This document shows, one piece after another, positions 26,261-39,009 of a stretch of DNA of 64,000 bases. Under the pieces are notes generated by a model that did no database searches, was not told where the DNA came from, and saw nothing but the letters and a program-made list of their open reading frames with translations. The position numbers and the translations under genes were made by a program. This stretch comes from Phallusia mammillata (taxonomy: Eukaryota; Chordata; Ascidiacea; Phlebobranchia; Ascidiidae), in contig QLIY01000114.1 in the NCBI GenBank assembly GCA_003260075.1, positions 140,612 to 204,611 of the forward strand. Direction: 5' to 3'. Positions within the stretch are counted from its first letter, which is position 1; each line of letters starts with the position of its first letter.

Positions 26261-26569
26261 CTAGAGTAAAATGTCTGGATTGGTTCAGGAAAATCCTTTA
26301 ATAACTGTGCGACTTTGCGAAACCCATTGAGGTGCCTTCCTGCAAACGGTCGTGAGTGAAACACTCCGTTCACGTTATTGAGATGCGAGATACCGAATGA
26401 ACGAGTGGCAATGAATTTGCAATAACCTTGAAAAGTAAGCCCTTTGATTCTTTCTGCAACGCAGCGAAATGTCTTATGCACGACCAATAGCAATTCCTGC
26501 TTAAACGCCACAAACACAAACCTGCGGTAGTTAAATAAAAAGTAGCCATTTTGAGAACTTTCGCTTCAG

Positions 26570-27641
26570 AGCTTCATGTCATGCAATCACGTGGTCTCCC
26601 GCTGAACCTGAGCCGAGACACCGAGCCGCTTACTGTTTGTTGGGCGTCGTTGGGTGCGACTTGTTCTTTATCGGTCGCCTTGACCGATGCCACCGGAAAA
26701 CGAACAGCCCAATGCCCGCTAGACGGTCGTGTGGAGATGATGTCTAGTTGTGGTGAGGGCTTTGCATTGGGCGTGCGAGATCGCTCGCCTGCGCAATTGC
26801 GACATCCAGTCGCTACCACCTCATGCCACGTTGCTGGATGTGCTGTTGTTTCTTGCATTTGCTGACATGACAAAACGTTTTCTGCACGAACAATTACAGC
26901 ACATTTACGCAAACCACAAACAGAAATTTGTTTGTAGAATTGAAGAGTGGCATTTTTTTGGGAGGTGAAGTCTCGCAGCTTCGGAGCTCGCCGCGCCACT
27001 GCCTAGCAGGTGCTTGGCACTTTGCTTTGTGGTGTCGTGGAAGTTTTCGTAGAAGCCAACTCGACTCGTTCCCGTTGTCGCCGAAACAGAAAACCGTCGT
27101 TGCTCCGGAAACCGGCTGAGAAGCCGATTCCCGAGCTCTGACGTCGCCTGTGACGGAGCTGGGGACAAGCCGACGTCCGAGTTGCCGAAACAACCAGAAC
27201 GAGCTTCACTCCAGGCTTAAAATTTGGGCTATTTCATTAGATGTACATATTTTCTGTTTGTGGTGAGCTCATTTCTTTTTCGGTGAGCTCATTTTCGTGC
27301 AATCACGTGGTCGCAACGTTGACACGGCTAAATAGTTGTTAGTCACGTGAGTGGCTGCTTCGACGCGAGAATCCCCCAAGTCGGAGTGCGCACTGTATCA
27401 GCAGGTCGCTTGTCACAAGACTGCTGGACGGAACTTAGTCGCTCGAATCGACCCGCTCCTTTACTGGTCCTGCTTGTTACAAAGCGTTTTGGGGTCAGGC
27501 CGCGTGTGAGGTACCAGGGAGACGATGTCATTGCCACAGCAGACTCCATTTTTCAGTGTTTGTGGTGCACCCACAAACATAAAATGTCGCGCTAGCATGC
27601 GGTCGCCGACGTTTGGTCGATGTTTCCGCCGGTGTTCTCCC
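26570..27641. repeat. GC-rich left flank of the satellite, with diverged unit pieces
   Basis: 26600-26726 is a diverged copy of the first half of the 215-bp unit and about 27100-27201 a diverged copy of the second half. 26724-26812 is repeated after the array at 30124-30212. The region is clearly more GC-rich than its surroundings. It carries open frames on both strands (up to 141 codons, 26574-26999 minus) that I do not recognise and do not call as genes. Confidence 0.6.
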
Positions 27642-30123
27642 GCTAAACCTGAGCCCAGACACCGAGCAACTTACTGTTTGTTGGAAGTCCTTGGGCGCGA
27701 CTTGTGCTGTATAAGTCGTCTTGAGCGATGCCACTGGAAAACGAACAGCCCAATGCCCGTTGCTCGGGAAACCGGCTGAGAAGCCGATTCCCGAGCTCTG
27801 ACGTCACCTGTGACGGAGCTGGGGACAAGCCGACGTCCGAGTTGCCGAAACAACCAGCTAAACCTGAGCCCAGACACCGAGCAACTTACTGTTTGTTGGA
27901 AGTCCTTGGGCGCGACTTGTGCTGTATAAGTCGTCTTGAGCGATGCCACTGGAAAACGAACAGCCCAATGCCCGTTGCTCGGGAAACCGGCTGAGAAGCC
28001 GATTCCCGAGCTCTGACGTCACCTGTGACGGAGCTGGGGACAAGCCGACGTCCGAGTTGCCGAAACAACCAGCTAAACCTGAGCCCAGACACCGAGCAAC
28101 TTACTGTTTGTTGGAAGTCCTTGGGCGCGACTTGTGCTGTATAAGTCGTCTTGAGCGATGCCACTGGAAAACGAACAGCCCAATGCCCGTTGCTCGGGAA
28201 ACCGGCTGAGAAGCCGATTCCCGAGCTCTGACGTCACCTGTGACGGAGCTGGGGACAAGCCGACGTCCGAGTTGCCGAAACAACCAGCTAAACCTGAGCC
28301 CAGACACCGAGCAACTTACTGTTTGTTGGAAGTCCTTGGGCGCGACTTGTGCTGTATAAGTCGTCTTGAGCGATGCCACTGGAAAACGAACAGCCCAATG
28401 CCCGTTGCTCGGGAAACCGGCTGAGAAGCCGATTCCCGAGCTCTGACGTCACCTGTGACGGAGCTGGGGACAAGCCGACGTCCGAGTTGCCGAAACAACC
28501 AGCTAAACCTGAGCCCAGACACCGAGCAACTTACTGTTTGTTGGAAGTCCTTGGGCGCGACTTGTGCTGTATAAGTCGTCTTGAGCGATGCCACTGGAAA
28601 ACGAACAGCCCAATGCCCGTTGCTCGGGAAACCGGCTGAGAAGCCGATTCCCGAGCTCTGACGTCACCTGTGACGGAGCTGGGGACAAGCCGACGTCCGA
28701 GTTGCCGAAACAACCAGCTAAACCTGAGCCCAGACACCGAGCAACTTACTGTTTGTTGGAAGTCCTTGGGCGCGACTTGTGCTGTATAAGTCGTCTTGAG
28801 CGATGCCACTGGAAAACGAACAGCCCAATGCCCGTTGCTCGGGAAACCGGCTGAGAAGCCGATTCCCGAGCTCTGACGTCACCTGTGACGGAGCTGGGGA
28901 CAAGCCGACGTCCGAGTTGCCGAAACAACCAGCTAAACCTGAGCCCAGACACCGAGCAACTTACTGTTTGTTGGAAGTCCTTGGGCGCGACTTGTGCTGT
29001 ATAAGTCGTCTTGAGCGATGCCACTGGAAAACGAACAGCCCAATGCCCGTTGCTCGGGAAACCGGCTGAGAAGCCGATTCCCGAGCTCTGACGTCACCTG
29101 TGACGGAGCTGGGGACAAGCCGACGTCCGAGTTGCCGAAACAACCAGCTAAACCTGAGCCCAGACACCGAGCAACTTACTGTTTGTTGGAAGTCCTTGGG
29201 CGCGACTTGTGCTGTATAAGTCGTCTTGAGCGATGCCACTGGAAAACGAACAGCCCAATGCCCGTTGCTCGGGAAACCGGCTGAGAAGCCGATTCCCGAG
29301 CTCTGACGTCACCTGTGACGGAGCTGGGGACAAGCCGACGTCCGAGTTGCCGAAACAACCAGCTAAACCTGAGCCCAGACACCGAGCAACTTACTGTTTG
29401 TTGGAAGTCCTTGGGCGCGACTTGTGCTGTATAAGTCGTCTTGAGCGATGCCACTGGAAAACGAACAGCCCAATGCCCGTTGCTCGGGAAACCGGCTGAG
29501 AAGCCGATTCCCGAGCTCTGACGTCACCTGTGACGGAGCTGGGGACAAGCCGACGTCCGAGTTGCCGAAACAACCAGCTAAACCTGAGCCCAGACACCGA
29601 GCAACTTACTGTTTGTTGGAAGTCCTTGGGCGCGACTTGTGCTGTATAAGTCGTCTTGAGCGATGCCACTGGAAAACGAACAGCCCAATGCCCGTTGCTC
29701 GGGAAACCGGCTGAGAAGCCGATTCCCGAGCTCTGACGTCACCTGTGACGGAGCTGGGGACAAGCCGACGTCCGAGTTGCCGAAACAACCAGCTAAACCT
29801 GAGCCCAGACACCGAGCAACTTACTGTTTGTTGGAAGTCCTTGGGCGCGACTTGTGCTGTATAAGTCGTCTTGAGCGATGCCACTGGAAAACGAACAGCC
29901 CAATGCCCGTTGCTCGGGAAACCGGCTGAGAAGCCGATTCCCGAGCTCTGACGTCACCTGTGACGGAGCTGGGGACAAGCCGACGTCCGAGTTGCCGAAA
30001 CAACCAGCTAAACCTGAGCCCAGACACCGAGCAACTTACTGTTTGTTGGAAGTCCTTGGGCGCGACTTGTGCTGTATAAGTCGTCTTGAGCGATGCCACT
30101 GGAAAACGAACAGCCCAATGCCC
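27642..30123. repeat. 215-bp tandem satellite, 11 full copies and one partial
   Basis: Units begin at 27642, 27857, 28072, 28287, 28502, 28717, 28932, 29147, 29362, 29577 and 29792; a partial unit runs 30007-30123. By eye the copies are identical, which indicates very recent expansion, gene conversion or an assembly-generated repeat. Each unit holds a 35-nt hairpin (27762-27796 in unit 1: outer arms GCTCGGGAA/TTCCCGAGC, inner arms CGGCT/AGCCG, loop GAGA) and the palindrome TGACGTCA (27799-27806 in unit 1). The unit length is not a multiple of three, so the open frames in it cannot continue between units. Confidence 0.93.
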
Positions 30124-30212
30124 GCTAGACGGTCGTGTGGAGACGATGTCTAGTTGTGGTCAGGGCTTTGCGTTGGGCGTGCGGGATCGTTCGCCTGCGC
30201 AATTGCGACATC
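30124..30212. repeat. Right flank of the satellite, copy of 26724-26812
   Basis: GCTAGACGGTCGTGTGGAGA... to GCGCAATTGCGACATC occurs at both ends of the GC-rich region with a few substitutions. The array therefore arose by expansion inside a longer pre-existing element. Confidence 0.75.
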
Positions 30213-31120
30213 ACCATCATTCAATGATCATTTTGTTAAATATATGTTGGTAGTTGTTGACGGCCGTTGCTTACTTTGAAACACACTTGCATGGTAAGGT
30301 AGGTTTTAATAACCACCGTCCGGTGATTCCCCTTTTTGAGATACAATTAAATAGGAACCCAATATCGTCACAATTCTGTGCAGCATAGAAATACGCATAA
30401 AACTTGCATGGCGAAACCTGCATTATTAGTTTTTGTTCGTAGAGAAGTATGACAAATCTATAAAAGAAAAATGAAATTAAGAAGATTGTGGAAACTGAAC
30501 ATTTTCGGATTACGCAACGGTAAGCACAAACGTCAAGATTTGAATCTGAACTAAATTTTGTTGGGTTTGGTTTTAGGGTGGGTGAAATAAATGACGTAAC
30601 GTTGTCACTGCGCTGTTTTTTGCACCCAATCGTTTGATTAAAGTTGAACAGAGAATGCTTTTCAAAACTGTTTTTTTTATTTCTATATCTCTGAAATTTT
30701 GTGTCAGATAAACAATATTTTCCTGGGTAATTTCAATCCTTATTTTTTATGATTTTTTACTCCCAAAGCCGAAGTTTGAGCCAGTCCTATTGATTTCTTG
30801 ATTTTTTATTAGACGACGTGGAAGTTCATTCTATCTGTGGTTGTTCAGAAAAAAATCTGCTCTTAACCCACTTTTATTGCAACTGTTATATATAAAAGTG
30901 TAGTCGGAAATTTCAAATTAAAAATTTTGCAAACTACTGAGCGGTAACTTAATATTAAGGTTGTTTAGGGTAGTGGTCGGCAACCGCCGGTCCGNAAAGT
31001 CTGCTCTTAACCCACTTTTATTGCAACTATTATATATAAAAGTGTGGTCGTAAATTTCAAATTAAAAATTTTGCTACGGAAAACTACTGAGCGGTAACTT
31101 AATATTAAGGTTGTTTAGGG
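30213..31120. other. Non-coding, with an n-joined duplicate
   Basis: No exon seen. About 30845-30994 is repeated at 30996-31150 across the single n at 30995. Both copies contain the start of the hAT element described next. Confidence 0.55.
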
Positions 31121-31598
31121 TAGGCCTGGTGGTCGGCAACCGCCGGACCGCGGCCCGGTATTGGACCGCGTGGAGTTCGTTACCGGGCCGTATAATTTTT
31201 CAGGTTAAATGTTATAAAAAAGTTTGTGTATGTATTCTGTTTTGGTTTGAGGTTGGTGCAGTTAGCTTTGGCAATTAGTATCAGCATCCCATGTGTTTCT
31301 TTGTTATAATGTTTTAAAGCTTTGAGTTTATTTTATTCATTTTTAGCGTGTTTGTTTTAGCACTCATTTTTATATCGAGTTGCATTTCGATTACAGGAAC
31401 TGATGATGCCACATAGGCGAAATATATATTCCTTTATACCGACTGATTCTGTTTCACCAAGGATTTTAGCGTCCATTGGTTTTACTTGCTAATTTAAGCG
31501 ATTTTATTGCTAAATATTTGTAGGTTTTGAAGACCGGTCCGCGATAGAATTTCACTTTCAAAAACGGTTCACAGTGCAAAAAATGTTGCCGATCCCTG
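31121..31598. mobile_element. hAT MITE (about 480 bp)
   Basis: The left end is GGTCGGCAACCGCCGG following TAG and the right end GTTGCCGATCCCTG. Flanking 8-mers GTTTAGGG and GTTTAGAG differ at one position, as expected for a hAT target duplication. A truncated haplotype copy of its left end ends at the n at 30995. Confidence 0.7.
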
Positions 31599-31809
31599 GT
31601 TTAGAGAACAATGACAAGAAATGATTTCATATGCGTAAATATGTATCAAATCATACACAATCATTTTTAATGTGCGGTTTTGGACTAAATTTCTTGCCAC
31701 AGGGCACCTTTTTTGCACAAGCTATTGCTTAATATATTGTTTTTTATTGCTCAGCGCATCTCAGGCTTTCTTTTGTATCCCAATTATAGTTGAAAATATT
31801 CGCCAGTAT

Positions 31810-34043
31810 CAGGGCCGGATTAACACCATTAAAAGCCCAAAGCACTAAAACAATTTGGTGCCCCTTACACCATTTTGAATTCGAAATATAAACGTAAAAA
31901 CAAAACAAAATTTCGATCTTACCATAATATACAGCAAGGGTAATAGACTATAAGCTTAGCTGATATTAGACCGGCAGATTTGTTTCAGAATGTCAAAAAT
32001 AGGTACTTCAAAATTCAATTTAAAACGCCTAATTTTGCTGCTGCCTTCCCCAGTCTCAACACTGTTGCCCAATTGTGAAACATACTAGTATAAACGTCGT
32101 GTTTAATTTACGTTTGCCACATACGCGAATATGTTTTCAAACAGCATGCTATTAACTAAGCATTGCCTTACTGTCTTTACCAGGGGTGCCCAATCTTTTT
32201 TGACTCAAGATCGACATTTGAGGCAGTCCAACTCTCGGGATCTACCATTCCAATACAAACTAACAAGATAATGCGAGACTATGCGTGTATTACCAAAGGA
32301 AACTAGTATTTTCCGAGCCCTGTTTTACGTTTTTTATTGTGGTTTGGTGTGACTTTTTACACTGCATTGAACTTATTTTTTTATATATAATTCATCCGAT
32401 GCTAATCTTTGGGGGGGGGGATAGTTGAAAACATTCGCCAGTACCAGGGCCGGATTAACACCATTAAAAGCCCAAAGCACTAAAACAATTTCGTGCCCCT
32501 TACACCATTTTTAATTCGAAATATAAACGTAAAAACAAAAAAAGATTTCGATTTTAACATAATATACAGCAAGGGTAATAAACTATAAGCTTAGCTGATA
32601 TTAGACCGGCAGATTTGTTTCAGAATGTTAAAAATAGGTACTTCAAAACTCAATTAAAAACGCCTAATTTTGCTGCTGCCTTCCCCAGTCTCAGCACTGT
32701 TGCCCAATTGTAAAACATACTAGTATTAACGTCGTGTTTTATTTACGTTTGCCACATACGCGAATATGTTTTCAAACAGCATGCTATTAACTAAGNCCAC
32801 ATACGCGAATATGTTTTCAAACAGCATGCTATTAACTATTAAGCATTGCCTTACTGTCTTGACCAGGGGTGCCCAATCTTTTTTGACTCAAGATCGACGT
32901 TTGAGGTAGTCCAACTCTCGGGATCTACCATTCCAATACAAACTAACAAAATAATGCAAGACTATGTGTGTATTACTAAAGGAAACTAGCATTTTCCGAG
33001 CCCTGTTTTACGTTTTTTTATCGTGGATTGGTGTGACTTTTTACACTGCATTGAACTTATTTTTTTATATATAACTCAACCGATCTTGACAATAGAAAAA
33101 GTACCAGCAAAAAGTAACCATTACTGCTGTAATTATTATTTTCGTGACGTAACTATTACTTTTGTGACTTTTGCGAAGTAAAGCGTCGACTGAGTATTTG
33201 TGGTGTGGACATATCAACAAATCCTAATGAATATGTTCACCAAGCGAAATAAACTCATCTCATCTCATCAATAACTTTCACAATGAAGTCATAAATGTAG
33301 GGCAACATTCCCAAAAAAACGCATTGCAAAACAAGTATTTCAAACAATTTTCTGAATCCTTCGCGGCGACTTGATATCAGACCGAGATCGACGGGTTGGG
33401 CACCCATGAGTCTTGACTGTTTCAGGTTTTAACAAACAGAACAACGCAACGTTGTTACGTCATATAGCACGCAATCAATCCCTTTTGTCAGATATTTTAT
33501 TTGCTCGCTTTATAAACAGAACTTATTCATTTTCATTACATTTTAAATATAGTTGTAGTTTTTGGTTAGATTTAATAATTTACCTAGAAAACATTTCTGT
33601 GGTGCTCACCCCCTTTACTTTATGCCCTAAGCACGTGCTTATATTCCTTATAGGTTAATGCAGCACTGGCCAAGGTTAAGCAATAAATACGTTTCCACAC
33701 GTTTTTCTACAAAACATTGCACGCCGTATAGAAGTACATGTCCGGCTGTTATATAAACCATATTTCTGATCATTTAAACTTAAAGCAAGGGTGTTAGCAC
33801 AAGCAATTTGAACAATGTACAGCCACCATTACATATTTTTTAAGATAAATTTTCACGGGTCACAACGCACACGTCGCTTTTGTACTCTCGTTCTCCTTTA
33901 CTTGTAATAAAATATGCGTACATGGTAATTCTGTTTGGGGGGGGGGGTTTACCTAGAAAACATTTTTGTGGTGCTCTGCCCCCCTCCCTTTACTTTATGC
34001 CCTAAGCACGTGCTTATATTGCTTATAGCTTAATCCAGCACTG
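31810..34043. mobile_element. hAT-type element in two overlapping haplotype copies
   Basis: Left ends CAGGGCCGGATTAAC occur at 31810 and 32445; right ends TTAATGCAGCACTG and TTAATCCAGCACTG end at 33668 and 34043. Flanks GCCAGTAT (left) and GTCAGTAT (right of the second copy) form an 8-bp target duplication with one mismatch. G-run joints at 32411-32420 and 33937-33947 and the n at 32796 show that haplotypes are interleaved, so the true element is about 1.2-1.6 kb. No transposase frame is visible. Confidence 0.6.
32864..33409. mobile_element. hAT MITE nested in the preceding element (546 bp)
   Basis: CAGGGGTGCCCAATC at 32864 and GGTTGGGCACCC ending near 33409 are inverted ends. GTCTTGAC at 32856-32863 is repeated exactly at 33410-33417 as the 8-bp target duplication. 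The other haplotype has its left end near 32202. Confidence 0.8.
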
Positions 34044-34329
34044 GTCAGTATCCAAGTTTAAGTAATAAATACAATTCCACATGTTTTTCTACAAAACATT
34101 GCACGCCGTATAGAAGTACATGTCCGGCCGTTATATAAACCATATTTCTGATCATTTAAACTTAAAGCAAGGTTGTTAGCACAAGCAATTTGAACAATGT
34201 ACAGCCGCCATTACATATTTTTTAAGATAAATTTGCACGGGTCACAACGCACACGTCGCTTTTGTACTCGCGTTCTCCTTTACTTGTAATAAAATATGCG
34301 TACATGGTAATTCTGTTTTTATAATTTAG

Positions 34330-34827
34330 ACGGATGGTTCTCAACATTTTTAAGCAAGGGGCCCATTAACAAAAACATTTTCGATGCACAGAAGTCTTTG
34401 CGGGCCAATTACACAATAATTTCGAGAAAAGTTTATTTACAAGTTTTTGTTGTGGGTGAGATTGTTTTTTATGACAAATAGGCAATGGGTGTTTAAATAT
34501 TTTTATGTACCCAATCATTAGATCCTAAACAACCAGAAAATGTTTGCACTGTGAAACAGCAAACACTTACCGGCGCAAATTTGGAATATAGTTTGAGAAT
34601 CATTGATTTGCACTAATGTAACAGAAGTAAAACAACATATAGATTTCAATCGCATTTCATCTTCATAGTTGACTCTTTTATCGATTCATTATTTCCTTTC
34701 CAATGAGGGGGGGGGGGAATGTTTGCACTGTAAAACAGTGAACACTTAGCGGCGCAAATTTTTTGGAACATAGTTTGATAATCATTGATTTGCACTAATG
34801 TAACAGAAGTAAGACAACATATAGACT
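34330..34827. other. 3' flank of the minus-strand fibrinogen gene, with overlap duplicate
   Basis: 34540-34706 and 34718-34900 are allelic copies joined by 11 G at 34707-34717. The first contains a truncated last exon of the fibrinogen gene (34646-34706). GGTTCTCAACA near 34336 and TTTGAGAATCATTG near 34590 look like degenerate hAT ends. Confidence 0.6.
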
Positions 34828-37800
34828 TCAATCGCACTTGATCTTCATAGTTGACTCTTTTATCGATTCATTATTTCCTTTCCAATGATACCAGACCATG
34901 TTTTGTAGGAGGCCTCGTGATCTTCCCCATTCGGCGTTAAGAGAAGCATGTAAACAATAACCAAACCACCAACCGCCACCTTCGCCATTATAAACCGCAC
35001 AATTATGACCAGGGTACCTGTGTCACAATGTAATATTACGCTAAAATTTAACATTGCTCCCAGTGCCGAATTAAGGGTCTGCTGGCCTGTAAGTTCATTT
35101 TATAAGTGGTCCGAAAATCAGGGTTGCCAACAAAAAAATTAGAATTATCAGTGTTTCATTTAAAGTGGATCATTTAAAGTGGCCTGGATTTTTGACTGGC
35201 CTGTAGGCATGTGCCTACTTTGCCTAATGGTTAATCCAGCACTGATTACTCCAAACATACGCAATGATTATATACCATAGCTTTTAAATGTAGAACATAA
35301 GACCAAATCTATTGTACATATGGTTTTAGAAAACACTTTATTTGAAACAGTTTCAAAACGGGCAATTTGCAATTGAACTTTCAAATTCAGTTTGTACAAA
35401 AATCTTTTATGTTAGCTTTTAAACAAACCATCAAATCTCGCACCAGTTCTACACTGTCAATATTTTGAATTGAGTTTTGCTAAATCCTTGTGAAAAAATT
35501 GTTTGTTGTTTCTAATTGTTGCTAACACATGTAAGTCAATTTCTTTTAAAATAATTTGTTTTCCAGATCACACAAACGTGAAATTTGCCATACCAAAAAC
35601 TTTTACCAATTTAACAAGTTTTCTCGTTTACTAGTATCACTAGTATAGTGACTCCATTTAAAAAGTTTTTGCAATTTAATGTAAATGCTTTTACGTATCA
35701 TGGTCTTGATCTTTGGTGGTAAATAGCCTTTTGTTGTGGTACGCCATACTGTCTCCTGCCGTTCCATTATACCCAGAAATGTGTAAACGATAATTGTCTG
35801 ATTCGTCGTCGATTGAAAATAAACTGCAAACAGAAATGTTTTACGATACAGTTTCGTAGTCGTTTTTAATTCGCCCAAATCGTTTTATTAGGGCTATTGT
35901 TACAAAAAAGCTCGGTCCAACGTGCTTGTAAAAAACGATCATATGTTTCTTAGCAATACAAATTAACTACCATAGACATACCAGTTGGAATTTGCATTTA
36001 AAAAGTTGTTTAGCAACAATTAAGTTTAAATAAACCGGGGGGGGGGCAAACTGCAAACATAAATGTTTTACGATACAGTTTCGTAGTCGTTTTTAGTTAC
36101 AAAAAAGCTCGGTCCAACGTGCTTGTAAAAAACGACCATAGCAATACAAATTAACTACCATAGACATACCAGTTGCAATTTGCATTTAAAAAGTTGTTTA
36201 GCAACAATTAAGTTTAAATAAACCGAGTATCAACTAACATTTTTTTGTTTTGTCATAGTATGTACGCTATTTTGAAAATATTTCGTACAATATGTAAAGA
36301 AAATTACTTGTATTGTGCAAAAGCTTTAGATCCATCAAATCCAACTGGGGGGGGGGGTAAAAATTTTTCGTTTTGGCATAGTATGAACGCTATTTTAAAA
36401 ATATTTCGTACAATATGTAAGGAAAATTACTTGTATTGTGCAAAAGCTTTAGATCCATCAAATCCAACTAAGTCAACTCTCAACTTGCAATTCTGTCCAT
36501 TTGTCAACGTGTGTATTTCATCTAAACCTATACGTTTTTTTATTCAATTTATTAAAAAGTCATTTTCGTGTTGAAACAATAATAATTCACCGAGCCAAAA
36601 TTCGCCCTTCACGTTTCCGAATCCATCTTTATATTCTTGCCAGTTTCTATGGAAATTAACACTTCCGTTAAATCGTCTTTGAAAAACCTGCCAGGTACAA
36701 AATAACACTTTTGTTATCTGGATTAAAGGGGGGGGGGGGAAAGTCATTTTTGTGTTGAAACAATAATAATTCACCGAGCCAAAATTCGCCCTCCATGTTT
36801 CCGAATCCATCTTTATATTCTTGCCAGTCTCTATGGAAATTAACACTTCCGTTAAATCGTCTTTGAAAAACCTGCCATGTACAAAATAACACTTATGTTA
36901 TCTGGATTAAAGTTTATTTTACATATTTTTGTTTTACCTTCCAACCGTCGATACTGACTTCGCTCTTTTTATTACTTATGGACTCTTCGGTGATGTTTGG
37001 CAACCGGCGCTCGATATCTCCAAAAGAGCAAAAGAAAAAAATGCAAATTAAAAAAATCTCACCCTTTTTTGACCGCAAAAAGAATAACCTAAAATTACGA
37101 TTCAGTTATATCTATCATCAAAAGATCAAATACCAATTGGAAAAGCAAACATATTTATACACGGGGGGGGGGGACAAAAGAGCAAAAGAAAAAAATGCAA
37201 GTTAAAAAAATCTCACCCGTTTTTGACCGCAAAAAGAATAACCTAAATTTACGATTCTGTTACATCTACCATCAAAAGATCAAATACCAATTGGAAAAGC
37301 AAACATATTTATACACGGTAAACCAAAACAAAAAATAATCTCATTGATCTGGCTTGTAAGATTGAAGGTCTTACAACCTTGCGTGTTCAATATTGGATAT
37401 TAATTGCTCCAGAAGTTGATCGTTTTTGGGGGGGGGGTAATCTCATTGATCTGGCTGCCGAACTGGGTTCATTTGTAGATCTTTTCTTGTTCTGTTTACT
37501 GTAAATTATTACGAATATTTACGGGCGCTGTAAACAAAATAAAATCAAATTGAATTGANTCAAATTCAAACGGTTCGTTGCAACGGCCAAAATTTCACTA
37601 GTGGAAAAATCCATAAGACAAACACAAATTATTAAATCGCAATATTAATACGTTACAGGCTGCCAAACTGGGTTCATTTGTAGATCTAATATTTTAATAA
37701 AAGCTTTCTGGTCTTGAGATGCAAAATGAGAGAAAAGTTTAATTTTTAGTTTAAATATCGAAACATGATTTGATTGTTGAGCAATTTTACCTTGAAGTTT

Positions 37801-38130
37801 TTTTCTCATTTCCTGCTTGAATTCTTCCAAATCTAACGCTTCTCCTTTTTCACCCTTTATGCCGGGTATTCCCCTCGGTCCCAGCCCACCAGGCAAACCA
37901 ACTTCCCCTTTAGGACCCACTGGCCCCTTCGACCCAGGGGTTGGCTTTCCTCTAGGACCCAACTTTCCAGGCGGGCCAACGTCTCCCTTTTCACCTTTGC
38001 TACTTAGCAAGCTCCCAGGTGTCACAGTGACGTCATCGCCACATGATGCAACGTTGACGTAACTGCACTTTTGTTGTCCGTTGACCAGTGACATAAAGCA
38101 CGTCAGAATCGCAATCAATTGCATGAGCAT
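34828..38130 (-). CDS. Ficolin-like collagen-fibrinogen protein 1 (complete, 6 exons, 310 aa)
   Basis: This is a secreted pattern-recognition lectin candidate. Minus-strand exons: 38130-37791, 37017-36938, 36871-36775, 36527-36431, 35823-35695, 35017-34828; 933 nt in frame. The signal peptide is [18 protein letters not shown], then [16 protein letters not shown], and a collagen stretch (about residues 46-98: [16 protein letters not shown]..., with one break at GKPTPGSK). The fibrinogen-like domain starts at [12 protein letters not shown] (about 141) and contains [16 protein letters not shown], the calcium-loop-like [24 protein letters not shown] and the tail STMKIKCD. The first cysteine pair of canonical fibrinogen domains is absent; an extra Cys in [11 protein letters not shown] and the penultimate-but-one Cys are shared with the two sister genes. 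Introns carry overlap duplicates at G runs (36037, 36347, 36728, 37163, 37428). Confidence 0.92.
35061..35244. mobile_element. hAT MITE, 184 bp, in a fibrinogen-gene intron
   Basis: Ends CAGTGCCGAATTAAGG and GGTTAATCCAGCACTG, flanked by ATTGCTCC and ATTACTCC (7 of 8). It is related by its ends to the element at 31810. It lies 43 bp upstream (in gene sense) of the last exon. Confidence 0.75.
35830..37560. repeat. Overlap duplicates inside the minus-strand fibrinogen gene
   Basis: Pairs joined by G runs: 35825-36036/36047-36230, 36245-36346/36358-36470, 36555-36727/36740-36905, 37015-37162/37174-37320, and a short overlap at 37428-37437. A truncated copy of exon 4 lies at 36303-36346 and a second full copy of exon 3 at 36591-36687. 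A single n at 37559 precedes the collagen exon region. Confidence 0.8.
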
Positions 38131-39000
38131 GTTTCTTTAAATTAATTTTCCTGCATATCAAAACGTGTGTTTTACATTTCTGTTCGCTAAGTTTGTTTCA
38201 CAAATGAAATACTATCTGATAGCGGTTTCAAAGAATAAACTGTTAAAACATTATTAATCACAATTGCCAGCAAAAGTTAAAACATCAAATAAAATTTAAA
38301 TAACCAGCTTTTTGTTGCCTTTAAAGTCTTAAAAATAAAATGTCCTAATCTCATAAGTTAGCTTTATTTTTTTGTATTCCTGACAAACAGAGATTTTTGT
38401 TTCTGATATGAAACCCCAAGAAAGATGAAAAAACGTGCTAAAAGAAACTTAAACACTGATCGTTAAACTAAATATTGCACAATTTTCCAAACCAGCAAAC
38501 CTGCCAATTCATGTCAGACAGTGTCTAAAAATGGACATTTTGTTCACTTACTTAAGTCATTAAATCTGATCCAGATTTCAAAACACAGACAGTCATGTGA
38601 CAGATCCAAGTCACGGCAAATCCAGTAATATATCAACTTTTCTTGCTAGCGTTGCTTTGCAGCAATCCTAAACAAAAAGACGACAACAGTAAAACTCACG
38701 GGTTCATAAATAGATCTGTGTTGGCAGGAATTTAAATAACCCGACAAGTACTTTAAAAAAACCAATGAGTCAAATTTTGGTATGAAATGGAAGTCGAAGT
38801 GAAACAGTCACACAAAAACTCTATTTGGAAAGATGCGACCATTAGCAATAGCCTAAAGTTTTATCTAATCAAATCTTTTTTTCTAGGTTGCTACCTGTGC
38901 TTGCGAATCATGGCACTTAAGAGCAACCGATCGCTCTAAGCTTAAAAGTTTTGAATGTACTGCCATCGGCGCTTGCTAAGAATTTCATGTAAAGGACATA
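38131..39000. other. Upstream region of the minus-strand fibrinogen gene
   Basis: Presumed promoter side of the gene; AT-rich, with no clear TATA box or exon recognised. Confidence 0.4.
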
Positions 39001-39009
39001 GGATAAACA

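Noticed and set aside
27642..27856. Hammerhead ribozyme in the satellite unit
   Set aside because: The catalytic core CTGATGA is absent; the hairpin reads CTGAGAA in the loop region and the second core box is not positioned correctly.
27642..30123. CRISPR array
   Set aside because: The repeats are long and contiguous, with no unique spacers, in a eukaryotic context.
27671..30153. Repeated 61-, 88- and 92-codon open frames on both strands of the satellite, as a repetitive protein gene
   Set aside because: The unit is 215 bp, not a multiple of three, so each frame shifts and stops in the next unit. Identity is as high at silent positions as elsewhere, and open frames on both strands reflect base composition.
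36245..36574. Plus-strand 109-codon frame with an internal repeated sentence
   Set aside because: The repeat is the haplotype overlap around a G run, and the real coding strand here is minus (fibrinogen exon 4).
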